A DNA stretch of 22,500 nt from Basidiobolus meristosporus CBS 931.73 (GCA_002104905.1 MCFE01000829.1:1-22500); one strand, 5' to 3'. Shown: positions 6,125 to 15,103, counted from the stretch's first letter. Notes: generated by a model from the letters alone, not told the origin. A program made the numbers and translations.

Positions 6125-7618
6125 TATTCAAAGTCCTATAGAATATTAACTATATGGTTGGAGAGTGACAACATTGATAACTTTATTATGGGAGGTATTA
6201 TAATAGGGGAGTAGTATATATATGGTAATTATACTCATGTAGCTATCTATTCCAGAAGCAGCTAGCCCACGGATCAAATATTTCATCAATAGTGAATATT
6301 TCAAATTCATCTGTTTCAAACTCTTTGCAAAATGAGTTTCGCATATTAGGGTTTTGTGCAAAATATCTGTAAAGATATTGCAAATTCTCAGATTTCATCT
6401 CAGCTAATCGGTTAGCTGAAAATATTGTGGGGTAGGACAAAATACCAGTGCCTAAGAAGTTTGTGATCATATATACTGGCCCAGCCCGGTCCAGAGCCTG
6501 CTTAAAACGGTTATAGTTAAAATGAGGATATTGCTTACGTATTGTAAACCGTAATGCGCGTAGAATGATCTTGCTGGCCCCAAGAGCAGTTCAAATTGTT
6601 GATGGTTGGTGGTTTGTCAGTGTCATTCTTGCAAAGGTACTATAGCAGCTGTAAAGGTTATAGTAAAATGCATTGGATGCTCCGGTGGCTGCTTCTTCCA
6701 TAATTCTGCACTGATGTACATCCTTTGATAACATGCGCAAGAATCCTAATATTGATATTGGCATTTGTTGACTGCCGTAGCCATACACACCAGATTCTTG
6801 TGTTTCTGAAGGTGAGCAGCCAGCATCCTTTGCTAGCTGCTTGGCCAATCTGAACTTTGTTGTGTATTGCTGAATGTCGCAAATGAATTGGGATACCTTT
6901 GGATTCTGAATATTGCTAATATTTCCAGTGTTAAGCTCTGTTGCAGTGGAAAAGGGCGTAATGTTGTAGCTATTTGCTACTTGAATAGAATTCAGCAGTA
7001 AATGGCTAGTTGCATGCTCAAGAAACCTCAAATCATCCTCCATTGAAGTTCCATCGCAATAAACAGTAGTAAATATGCCACCTGATGAAGTTGATGTGAT
7101 CTTGAAGCGATGAAGAATTGCCTTGACGGTTGAGATTATTCTGTGGGCCTCTTGCCAGCTTCTGACCTCCAAGCAGAGCTTTACAGCACTGGCAACTGTA
7201 GGGTGCTCATTGGTCCATTCAAGGAGGGTTTGCATATTCACATAATTGCTTTGTTTTAAGGTGGGGTTTAAATCTCCACCTGGAGACAAAGCAATCAAAG
7301 CTCCGTGCATGGTAAACAAAGAGTTTTATAAACAAGAAGCCATAGACAAGCCAGCAAAAATAAATACACATAAATTTTCAAGTTTAATCTATAATGAGTG
7401 GTAAATTGGCGACTTTGCCAAACTTGAAAAGTCCAATACATGCCTAGGCAGGTGGATAACTGGTTATCATATTGACAGTGTAACCTATAGATTCAATCTA
7501 TATGCGTGTTAATACGCAATCATATTGCAAATAAACTTGTAGAAGTCTATTACCGTTGTGATAGAATATTTGTAAGTTGAAACTTATAGAGGGGTGATTG
7601 CTTCCAAAATATACAATG
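6125..7618. mobile_element. Inserted segment of about 1.5 kb interrupting the array
   Basis: Cassette 3 and cassette 1 match up to CATCACGCTTA (6115-6125 and about 1697-1707) and then part company. Family sequence returns at about 7619 with the B-4 remnant. The DNA between has no match elsewhere in the window and carries one long minus-strand frame. I found no clear terminal repeats or target-site duplication, so 'inserted' rests on the break in cassette homology alone. Two small hairpins lie at 7487-7518. Confidence 0.4.
6243..7310 (-). pseudogene. Unrecognised 355-codon frame with one in-frame TGA, possibly virus-derived
   Basis: The minus-strand frame runs from ATG 7310 to the stop at 6245-6243. 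A single TGA at 6593-6591 (codon 240) splits it into 239 and 115 residues; both halves are in the same frame. ACC before the ATG and an upstream TATAAA suit expression, and AATAAA (6187-6182) follows the end. The protein is alpha-helix-like and soluble, with no signal peptide or zinc motif. I do not recognise it. Length, lack of introns, isolation and no homology to the cassettes would suit a nucleoprotein- or capsid-like gene captured from an RNA virus, but this is a weak inference. A cellular orphan is equally possible. No intron that removes the TGA and keeps the frame is apparent. The TGA may be CGA changed by CpG mutation. Confidence 0.5.
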
Positions 7619-7877
7619 GCAATTCCAGTCTGACAAGGAGGAAGATGCGCGTAATATTTGAGGCTTTATTGATGGCCTTCTTGGCCAAATATAAAAGAGT
7701 ACATTCATAAATATTGTCTCTAATTAAGGAGCCTCAGAGGAGGAGGAAAGTGATCCAGAAGCCCAGTTGTGGGGGCGATACAATAGAGAGGCAGGCATTG
7801 GGAATATGGACGCTACAGTGGATTTGGAGGTTTGCGGGGACTATGATGGTTGCTGGGAACTTGGAGGGTTTGCTTGA
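7619..7877 (+). pseudogene. B-4: decayed B-type gene
   Basis: The reading begins QFQSDKEEDARNI and then stop, followed by GFIDGLLGQI and stop, which matches QFQSTKDEDARAILDDIFGQ of B-5. Further on, SEEEESDPEAQLWGRY gives the acidic segment and the start of the tail. The tail is scrambled and ends GDYDGCWELGGFA before TGA 7875-7877, as in B-2. Signal peptide and first pro-region part are absent, perhaps removed with the insertion at 6125-7618. Its end lies about 370 nt before A-4. Confidence 0.7.
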
Positions 7878-8198
7878 GCTGCTAATTTAATACATCATGC
7901 TGTTAAGCTTACTACCAATATTGCGATCATCCACAACTATAAATCATGCCAAATAAAGGCCAATTTTTGAGGCTCTCTTTTGAGGCTCTCACTGGTTTTC
8001 TACCCATTTCCGTTTATGAGAGAAATACTTGCCGCTTTCATATAACATAGTATAGAAATCTCTATACCACGACTAGTGTTGTTGTTAACAGAAATCGAGT
8101 GTTTGTACTTTGGCTGCGGTGGTTGCCTCCAAAATATACTACATCATTTGACTGAAGCTTCCTAGATGCGATATCAATCAACCTCCATCTTGTATGTG

Positions 8199-8206
8199 TA
8201 TATAAA
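8199..8206 (+). promoter_or_regulatory. TATA box of A-4
   Basis: TATATAAA, 47 nt before the ATG, in a promoter nearly identical to that of A-2. Confidence 0.75.
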
Positions 8207-8245
8207 GACTGGTGCTGAGCTTTATTTGAGTATTCAACATTCACA

Positions 8246-8695
8246 ATGTACAAACAACTTACCGCAGCTTGTGCTCTACTAATGGCCGTCAATGCCTTTG
8301 GAAGTCCCGTGGATGTGTCAAGCACAAATGTAGCGAGCGCATCCATCTCCGATAGGGATCCACAAAGTGGCCAAGTGGTGAAGAGGTTCTTGTCCAACAA
8401 GGAAAAGGATGCGCAGAATATTCGACACTACATCGATGGCATTCTCGGCCAGATGTCAAGAAATACGTTTGATCAGACCCTCTCGGATAAGCAAGACGCC
8501 GACCAAGATGTCGAGGAAGAGGAGGGCAATCCTGAAGAGGCCCAGCTATGGGGGAGATACGGTGGATATGGGCGGCGGAGGGGCAGATACTGGGGACGAG
8601 GACGCTACGGTCGCTACGGTGGTTATGGAGGTCGGTGGGGATATGGACGCTACGGGGGATATGGAGGGTATGGTGGATGCGACTGGGGTTGCTGA
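8246..8695 (+). CDS. A-4: secreted precursor with acidic pro-region and Gly/Tyr/Arg-rich CDWGC tail (149 aa)
   Basis: An intact close copy of A-2. The two proteins differ at four places: V14A and S16N in the signal peptide, and S49L and E54K in the pro-region. The acidic segment and the whole cationic tail are identical. The Lys-Arg pair at 46-47 is kept. Signal peptide residues are about 1-19, pro-region 20-100, tail 101-149 with CDWGC at the end. Promoter and poly(A) signal (8752-8757) are intact, so it should be expressed if the locus is active. The converging neighbour E-4 is broken. Role is as uncertain as for A-2. Confidence 0.85.
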   Translation: MYKQLTAACALLMAVNAFGSPVDVSSTNVASASISDRDPQSGQVVKRFLSNKEKDAQNIRHYIDGILGQMSRNTFDQTLSDKQDADQDVEEEEGNPEEAQLWGRYGGYGRRRGRYWGRGRYGRYGGYGGRWGYGRYGGYGGYGGCDWGC

Positions 8696-8751
8696 ATAGT
8701 AAGAATCAAGGCTTTCATCCACTCCAACAATACAACTTGCCTATGTGCTTG

Positions 8752-8757
8752 AATAAA
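8752..8757 (+). terminator. Poly(A) signal of A-4
   Basis: AATAAA in the context GCTTGAATAAAGTACCG, about 57 nt after the stop codon. Confidence 0.65.
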
Positions 8758-8820
8758 GTACCGTTGCATTTTATCTATTGATAGTGAATGGCCATGTGAT
8801 TATGACTCTTATTGAGAATG

Positions 8821-9101
8821 CTAGTTGGCAGAGACTCTCACTGCTCCAACGGTCACTTCTTTTCCGTACTTCGCGATGTATATCTCGAGTTGTTTAGAGG
8901 TAATCGTAGCAGTCGTGTTCCTTTTACGGTTGCAATCTTGCAGGGAAGGGTACAGGATTACTTTGGCGGAGGTGCCGGGTGGACCGGAAGTGATGCTTGT
9001 GATATCTACCGGTTTGCAGGTCACGTGTCGACATGAGCTGATGTCGACACGCGGGTTAGCAGTGCCACGGTTAAGGAGCAGAGAAGGGTATTGAATCGCA
9101 T
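8821..9101 (-). pseudogene. E-4: broken copy of the E-type secreted protein
   Basis: The minus-strand start at ATG 9101 reads MRFNTLLCSLTVALL and meets TGA soon after the hydrophobic stretch. The mature part, with two of the family cysteines, is open in another frame to TAG 8823-8821. Length from start to stop is 281 nt, exactly as in E-1, with the same junction replacing the intron region of E-1b. The defect is therefore inherited, not new in this copy. Confidence 0.7.
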
Positions 9102-9299
9102 TGTGTGTGTTTCACCACTGAATTGGATACTGAAGAGGACTGTATAGAGCTTTAAGGGGATAGGGACGGTAGGCAAGGAGAGATAGGCAGAGTTACCATG
9201 GCAATGAAGGGGAATATTTGATCACTCCTGGGTGTATTACCCTTACTTCAGTTTCTAGCCAAGCGAGCCCGTTCCTTGCTACTAGTAACATAATAAGGC

Positions 9300-9850
9300 T
9301 TAAGTCAAGTGAAGTACGGGCGCTACAATTTTATAGTATGAGTAGCTTGTTTTAGTGTGCGTGGCTTGAATTTCTATTCGCTGTAAGTATAAAACCGGAT
9401 CGAATGCATGCATATATATTCGTAGAGTGAAAGAACTCACTGGCTCTTGTGGAAATCTATTCAAAACACGAATCTTTATAGCCTTCCCACTACTGATAGT
9501 GGTGGTGAAAGACACGCCCAGTTGATGTGTAGATAAGGTAAAAGGCTTTACCAACTTAGGTATTTATCCCAAGTGAAATGTAAGTATCGGTGCTTAGTGA
9601 AAGGTTCCACGAGGTCGGGGTTCGCGAAGACTTTGCTAAAGACGTGGGGACAAAACCGGGGAGATACGCGATGAGAGACGGGGATTACGTCCTATTGAAC
9701 CTCCATCACTCCCTACCACGGCTGTCCCTCACCGGCTTCCATACGAGGATTCTGATTCAACCTCTCGTCTGCCCCACAGCACGGATAAGATCTTATGACC
9801 ATCTGATCTTTGTGGAGAGTATCTTTTGAGCGTTTGTTCGATAACAATGA
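9300..9850. repeat. Block F, copy in cassette 4, with an extra CpG-rich segment
   Basis: It is related to 4550-4870 and 13240-13600 (GAATGCATGCATATA, TGGTGGTGAAAGA, CATACGAGGATTCTGATTCA, TTTGAGCGTTTGTTCGATAA). Between AGATAAG (near 9537) and TCATACGAGG (near 9738) it holds about 200 nt absent from the other copies. That segment is richer in G, C and CpG than its surroundings (GACGTGGGGACAAAACCGGG). I see no gene I would call in it. Confidence 0.5.
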
Positions 9851-11378
9851 TGGCTATGATAGATAAGTAAACTTACTTTGGCGCCTGATGGTAAGATGGA
9901 GCATCTATCACATCAAGCTGGCAGCATTCCACTTGCCAAGTTATTACCTACTGATACTTACATAGACGATCATAAGGTTTATTGTAGTCATACTCAAAAT
10001 ATTATTACCTCTTCAGTATTCTCCACAGCAGTGCAGTGGCCTCAGCACTTGCTGTTATGAACAGTTTCCTTCACAGGTATGGCTAAAGTCTCAATATACT
10101 GGGACATTGGCATGCTTTGTACGGTGCTCCAGCTGTCTTTCAGAGAGGCTCCTACTGTTTAGCTGATTACAGCACACTAGCATAAATAGGCCATGCTTAA
10201 TCATTATTTCTTGTCAATAATTGCCTTCTGCAGAAAGCCAAATACCAACACATGACTTGCTTTGTACTCCCTCTGCAGGTAGCTACCAGATATACAGCTG
10301 TACTGCATAGGACTCTGCTTCATATAGTAATTTGGTGTTATTTTGAACACTGATAAGCAAGAGTAGGAACTCTCTATTGCTCTAAAGCTACTGGTAAAAC
10401 ATACGCTCAGTAAACTTGTTCTAGGCGGCATTCCTACTCATGTTTTTGCAATAAATAATCTTATAGCATATAGAATGGTGCTGATAGCTCCTTGATCCAT
10501 ACTGTTGGCTATTGGAGTTAGCCTGCAGTAGGGATTTTGAACTTACATCGACTCCTTGGTGAGCAGTTCTTTATGTAATTGATGATTGAAAGTTGCTTAC
10601 AGGCTGCCCAGGTGTAATAGGCCTCTGCTTTCATCATTTTAGACACTTCTAAATCAGTGTTGTACTATCAAGTACCCTATATTCTCCACAATATCCCAAT
10701 ATTTGAAGATATTTGCAACAGATACTGTACAACTAAGAATGAAAATGGAATACTTGAGGCAATCAATGGTTGTCATTTAGTAATAATGATCGCAGCTAGT
10801 TCTCAGTGCTTGAACCGCAGCCCCTTCCAATATCAGCTAGCATGAACTTACAACAAGCTATATGCACTGAGAATATATGAGATAAGTACACTAATTTTTA
10901 TATTATCGCAGCCTAACTTGGAGCTTACTAATTCCGCTTACCATACACCGACCAAGTATATACTCCAGGATTTACTGCGGCAGGTTAACTGTATGTGTAA
11001 CCGACTGGGAATAAATGCTGGAGTTGGCTCAAGAGATGTCATCAATCATGCCATTCTTCAGTAAATATGAAGATACAAAGGAATCTATGGCATCAACAGA
11101 AAGGAATAATGACGCTACAGTGACAGGATACATTGGTACATGGAGATGACTGCAACTGGAAGTTCACACAATCAATATTAGCATATGGTTAATATGGAGG
11201 TGGCTAACCTGTAACATATCTGCTAAACAAATGATCTTTTTAAGCTTTTTGTTGTGTATTGCGTGTTTGATTGAATGAAGAGCCACTAAACAGCTTCTAT
11301 TGAACAGCCAAATGGATCACCCGCAGCGCTTCCCACTGAAGGCAGAGGTAAAGTTGAGTGTCTTTAATGCTGTGCGGG
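9851..11378. repeat. Upstream flank of cassette 5, duplicated before cassette 6
   Basis: This gene-free stretch is a diverged duplicate of about 13560-14660. Matching words include CTTCACAGGTATGGCT, AAGTCTCAATATACTG and CAACACATGACTTGCTTTGTA. It is AT-rich with few CpG. Short frames on either strand are not preserved in the other copy. Near 11107-11165, GACGCTAC followed by TGCAACTGG weakly resembles the Gly/Tyr tail codons and might be an old B remnant. Confidence 0.5.
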
Positions 11379-11386
11379 TATATATA
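11379..11386 (+). promoter_or_regulatory. TATA box of B-5
   Basis: TATATATA, 44 nt before the ATG at 11423. The 5' leader (CTTCATTCAGATTCA) is shared with B-6. Confidence 0.65.
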
Positions 11387-11422
11387 CTCATAATCAGCTC
11401 AAGTGCTTCATTCAGATTCACA

Positions 11423-11842
11423 ATGTACAAGCACTTCTCCGTCACCTTTGCTCTCCTAATTGCCTCATATGCGGTGGCAACCCCTGTGCAGACAGAAGCA
11501 ACCAATGTAGCAAGTGCTTCCATCTCCATCCGGGACCCACAAAGCGGCAAAATGATAACACAATTCCAGTCCACAAAAGACGAAGATGCTCGCGCCATTC
11601 TTGACGACATATTCGGCCAAATGTCAAGCGGTGGGTTGGCAGATGAACAAGCGTCTCCTACAAGTGAAGACACTGACTCAGAAGAGGCCGAGCTTTGGGG
11701 TAGATATGGTGGCTATGGAAGATGGGGAAGCAGATACAGGGGACGAGGACGTTACGGTCGCTATGGTGGCTACGGAGGCCGATGGGGATATGGGCGCTAC
11801 GGGGGATATGGTGGCTATGGTGGATGCGACTGGGGTTGCTAA
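11423..11842 (+). CDS. B-5: secreted precursor, B-type, with Gly/Tyr/Arg-rich CDWGC tail (139 aa)
   Basis: The start ATG 11423 matches the A genes in position after the TATA box; a longer upstream frame (from 11300) would place residues before the signal peptide and cover the TATA box. Residues 1-19 (MYKHFSVTFALLIASYAVA) form a signal peptide. The pro-region keeps NVASASIS and RDPQSG but has no dibasic site. The acidic segment is SEDTDSEEAE (81-90). The tail, 91-139, is cationic and ends CDWGC. Its last 33 residues are identical to those of A-2, though the N-terminal halves are far apart. It is the only intact B gene, and cassette 5 is the only cassette with intact B and A together. It is probably secreted; its activity is unknown. 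Confidence 0.85.
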   Translation: MYKHFSVTFALLIASYAVATPVQTEATNVASASISIRDPQSGKMITQFQSTKDEDARAILDDIFGQMSSGGLADEQASPTSEDTDSEEAELWGRYGGYGRWGSRYRGRGRYGRYGGYGGRWGYGRYGGYGGYGGCDWGC

Positions 11843-11862
11843 TGCACTACATCCTTACGTTT

Positions 11863-11868
11863 AATAAA
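11863..11868 (+). terminator. Poly(A) signal of B-5
   Basis: AATAAA 20 nt after the stop codon. B-6 has the same signal at 15099-15104 in similar sequence. Confidence 0.65.
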
Positions 11869-12259
11869 CATCATAATGACAATGCTCATCGTAATTAATC
11901 AGTGATGTTTACCAAGCTGCAGCATGGAGAGAAAGTCGGATATGTGTATGGATAAGGTGGATGTCTAGGCAAAGATAAGTCTTATTGCAGTTTGGCTGTC
12001 AATTATCTTCATAAATGGTGCCAATCTTTACCTTTAAATGCGGTCAATTTTTACCTTCAATGCTGTCAATTTTTACCTTTTAATGGTGTACTGTTAGTAG
12101 TCATTTTTTTTCGCATGATAACACTACTCTAGAAGCTCTTATTGTATCTTCCTAATGCCTGTAGAATAGATGCAAAATATAATATATCGTTCGTCCGAAA
12201 CCCATCGATTCCGCGAAGCTTCCTAGATGCGATATCAATCAACCTCGATCTTGTATCTG
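11869..12259 (+). promoter_or_regulatory. B-5 to A-5 spacer with class II promoter of A-5
   Basis: The spacer holds a short tandem repeat (12014-12088) and then, from about 12128, the class II promoter sequence shared with A-3. GAAGCTTCCTAGATGCGATA, the word common to nearly all A promoters, ends about 25 nt before the TATA box. Confidence 0.5.
12014..12088 (+). repeat. Degenerate tandem repeat, about 22-24 bp unit, three copies
   Basis: Units built on TGCTGTCAATTTTTACCTT follow one another with small changes (TGGTGCCAATCTTTACC, TGCGGTCAATTTTTACC, TGCTGTCAATTTTTACC). Not seen at the matching place in the other cassettes. Confidence 0.7.
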
Positions 12260-12267
12260 TATATAAA
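12260..12267 (+). promoter_or_regulatory. TATA box of A-5
   Basis: TATATAAA, 47 nt before the ATG at 12307. Confidence 0.75.
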
Positions 12268-12306
12268 GGCTGGTGCTGAGCTTTATTGGAGTATTCAACA
12301 TTCACA

Positions 12307-12756
12307 ATGTACAAACAACTTACCGCAGCCTGTGCTCTACTAATGGTCGTTAGTGCCTTTGGAAGTCCCGTAGATGTGTCAAGCACAAATGTAGCGAGCG
12401 CATCCATCTCCGATAAGAACCCGCAAAGCGGTCAAATGGTGAAGAAGTTCTCGTCCAACAGGGAAGAGGATGCGCAGAATATTCGACACTACATCGATGG
12501 CATTCTCGGCCAGATGTCGAGGAATACGTTTGATCAGACCCTCTCGGATAAGCAAGAAGCCGACCAAGGAGTCGAGGAAGAGGAGGGCAATCCTGAAGAG
12601 GCCCAGCTATGGGGGAGATACGGTGGATATGGGCGGCGGAGGGGCAGATACTGGGGACGAGGAGGTTACGGTCGCTACGGTGGTTATGGAGGTCGGTGGG
12701 GATATGGACGCTACGGGGGATATGGAGGGTATGGTGGATGCGACTGGGGTTGCTAA
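12307..12756 (+). CDS. A-5: secreted precursor with acidic pro-region and Gly/Tyr/Arg-rich CDWGC tail (149 aa)
   Basis: An intact A gene of the same length as A-2. The ATG 12307 fits the fixed TATA distance; an in-frame upstream TTG at 12286 is not needed. Against A-2 it has changes in the pro-region (such as R37K, D38N, V44M, K52R, D84E and D88G). The Lys-Arg pair at 46-47 is Lys-Lys here, so Kex2-type cleavage is not a fixed family feature. The tail has one change, R120G, and ends CDWGC. It is paired with the intact B-5 gene 465 nt upstream, with a promoter of class II. Its convergent neighbour E-5 is broken. It is probably secreted; function is unknown. Confidence 0.85.
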   Translation: MYKQLTAACALLMVVSAFGSPVDVSSTNVASASISDKNPQSGQMVKKFSSNREEDAQNIRHYIDGILGQMSRNTFDQTLSDKQEADQGVEEEEGNPEEAQLWGRYGGYGRRRGRYWGRGGYGRYGGYGGRWGYGRYGGYGGYGGCDWGC

Positions 12757-12812
12757 ATAATAACAATCAAGGTTTTCATTCACTCCAACAACATAGCTTG
12801 TCTGTGTGCTTG

Positions 12813-12818
12813 AATAAA
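12813..12818 (+). terminator. Poly(A) signal of A-5
   Basis: AATAAA in the context GCTTGAATAAAGTACCG, about 57 nt after the stop codon. Confidence 0.65.
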
Positions 12819-12881
12819 GTACCGTTGCATTTTATCTATTGATAGTGAATGGCCATGTGATTATGACTCTTATTGAGAATG

Positions 12882-13139
12882 CTAGTTAGCAGAGACTCTC
12901 ACTGCTCCAACGGTCACTTCTTTTCCGTAGTTTCGAGGTAATCGCAGCAAACCTGGTCCTTTTCCTGTTGCAATCTTGCACAGAAAGGTACAGGATTGCT
13001 TTGGCGGAGGTGCCGGGTGGTCCGGGAGTTATGCTTACAATATCCAATGGCCCGGCACTCACGTGTTGCCATGAGCCAAGGTTGATACGCAGGTTGGCAG
13101 TACCATGTTTAAGGAGGAGAGAACGGTATTGAGTCGTAT
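12882..13139 (-). pseudogene. E-5: broken copy of the E-type secreted protein
   Basis: The sequence is clearly of the E family (the plus strand keeps CACTGCTCCAACGGTCACTT and TTTGGCGGAGGTGCCGGGTG). The start codon position reads ATA instead of ATG (13139-13137), and a stretch corresponding to the codons around KQLEIYIAKYG is missing. No full protein can be read. It has the usual place, converging on A-5. Confidence 0.65.
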
Positions 13140-13239
13140 TGTGAGTACTTCACCGTTGAATTGAATATTAAAGAAGATTGTGTAGAGCCATAAGGGGATA
13201 AGCAGAGTTACTAAGATAATGAAGGGGAACAATATACAA

Positions 13240-13600
13240 CTTTATCGTGTGTATGACTTGTTATAGTGTGTGTGGCTTGGGTTTCGATACGTAAACAAAT
13301 GGCATAGTTGCTTTGATTGAATGCATGCATATAATCGTAGAGTGAAATAACTCATTGAAATCTCTATAGTCTTACCGTTGGGCATATAACTGATAGTGGT
13401 GGTGAAAGATGATGCCCCGTTGATGCCCCGTTGATGCCCCGTTGATGCGTAGATAAGCCTTTCATACGAGGATTCTGATTCAAAAACGTCTGCCTCAAAC
13501 ACGGATTTTGACCAAGACAAGACCGTGTGACCATCTGAGCTTTGTGGAGTGTATCTAACCATGACGGCTATGGTAGATAAATACACTCATGATGAAGTAT
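13240..13600. repeat. Block F, copy in cassette 5
   Basis: It matches 4550-4870 over most of its length (GAATGCATGCATATA, AATAACTCATTGAAATCTCT, CATACGAGGATTCTG). It contains three units of the 11-bp minisatellite. A 114-codon minus-strand frame (13586-13242) spans the block but is not preserved upstream of the minisatellite in the other copies. Confidence 0.6.
13411..13443 (+). repeat. Minisatellite, 11-bp unit, three copies
   Basis: GATGCCCCGTT occurs three times in tandem, against two at 4746-4767. Confidence 0.85.
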
Positions 13601-14671
13601 TTATCACATCAAGCTACTAGTCAAGTTATTACTTACACTCTGATCACTGACTGACACTTACACCATCATATCTCTGGTGTATAGAAGATCATAAGGTTTC
13701 AAAGAACCATTATCTTTTCAGCATTCTCAGCAGAAATACTCACTTACTGCTATTCCCAGCTCTTCCTTCACAGGTATGGCTGAAGTCTCAATATACTGAG
13801 AGATTGGCAGGCTTTGTACAGTACTCCAGCAGTCTTTCGGAGATGCTTTCACTATTCAGCTCACTAAGCATAAACATGACATCAGCCAAGCAACAAGCAT
13901 TATTTCTTGGTACTCATAGCAAATTCCAACACATGACTTGCTTTGTATTCCCACTTCAGGTAGCTATAGGATATACATAAGACTCTGCTTCATACAGTAT
14001 GTTGGTGCTCTCTTGACTATTGCTAAGTGAATATATGCTCTACTGGCAAAACATAAACTCGGTAAACTTATTCCTGTCCTCACAATAGATACCTTTGTAG
14101 CATAAAGCATGTTGGTGGACTTTTTGGTATATGTTTTCTACAATATTTGAACACGCTTGCTACAACTCATTGGAGATATTCACAAATGAGACTATACAAC
14201 TAAAAATGATCACTTGATGCAATAAATGGACGTTGTTTGATAAGAATCCTTCAATGCTTGAACCAGCCCATACAAATATCAAACAAACTATATGCACTAC
14301 AAGGGAATATATCATATAAGTACAGAAGTACAATAATCTTTATATTTCGTATACCACCGTTCAGCTGAGCTATACACTGACTCCATATATACTTCAGGGC
14401 GTGCTGTGGCATGAATAACCGGCTAGGAATAAATAAAGGAGTTGGATGTAACTAGATAGGTTTATCAAGCTCCATCATCATTCCATTCCTGAAGATGTGG
14501 AGGGAGTTATGGCAGCAACGGAAGGAGATTAGGACGCTACGTTTCTGGGGCACATTGGGACATGGAGATGGCTGCAACTGGAGTCAAAATTTGGTCCGCA
14601 CAATCAACAGCGGTATCCTCAATATGTGGCTAATATGTACAATCCGCTCAACTCCTTCATTCAGATTCAAA
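13601..14671. repeat. Upstream flank of cassette 6, duplicate of the flank of cassette 5
   Basis: This is a diverged copy of 9851-11422, with many small indels. No gene is apparent. Close to 14529-14590, GGACGCTAC and GGCTGCAACTGGAGT resemble tail codons (GGACGCTAC and GGATGCGACTGGGGT) and may be an ancient remnant; the other flank has the same. The end of the segment is the leader of B-6. Confidence 0.5.
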
Positions 14672-15103
14672 ATGCACCATCACTTCTTCATCACCATTAC
14701 TCTCTTAATCGCTTCGTATGCAGTAGCGATTCCTGTGCAGCCAGAAGTGACCAATATAGCAAGTGCTTCCATCTCCATCCGGGGCCCACAAAGCGGCAAA
14801 ATGATAACACAATTTCAATCCACAAAAGACGAGGATACTCGCGCCATTCTTGACGACATATTCGGCCAAATGTCAGGCGGTGGGTTGGCAAAAGAACAAG
14901 TGAAGACACTGACTCTGAAGAGGCCGAGCTTTGGGGTAGATATGGTGGCTATGGAATACAGGGGAGTAGATACTGGGGGCGAGGACGTTACGGTCGTTAT
15001 GGTGCTTACGGAGGTCGTTGGGGATATGGTGGCTACGGAGGCTATGGAGGCTACGGTGGATGCGACTGGGGTTGCTAATTCACCACATCCTTACCTTAAA
15101 TAA
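14672..15103 (+). pseudogene. B-6: B-type gene with a 13-nt deletion that switches the tail frame
   Basis: From ATG 14672 the frame gives a signal peptide (MHHHFFITITLLIASYAVA) and a pro-region like B-5 (PQSGKMITQFQSTKDED). Against B-5, 13 nt between two ACAAG words are gone near 14902. After that the reading frame is shifted. It stays open to TAA 15101-15103, giving 143 residues whose second half is acidic, rich in Met, Val, Thr, Asp and Glu, with no CDWGC. The original tail frame is still fully readable to TGCGACTGGGGTTGCTAA (15061-15078) with few changes. The gene is either a fresh pseudogene or makes an altered protein; I favour pseudogene. Promoter TATA is weaker than in B-5. Poly(A) signal at 15099-15104. 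Confidence 0.75.

Larger units (their letters stand above)
7831..9440 (+). repeat. Segmental duplication, copy 2 (cassette 4)
   Basis: Near-identical to 3101-4690. It covers the end of the B remnant, the class I promoter, A-4, E-4 and the start of block F. It is the youngest duplication visible in the array. Confidence 0.85.

Noticed and set aside
13242-13586. 114-codon minus-strand frame in block F as a fourth cassette gene
   Set aside because: A part is open in three copies, but copy-number change of the 11-bp repeat shifts the frame, and starts and ends do not agree. It may still be the remnant of a gene.
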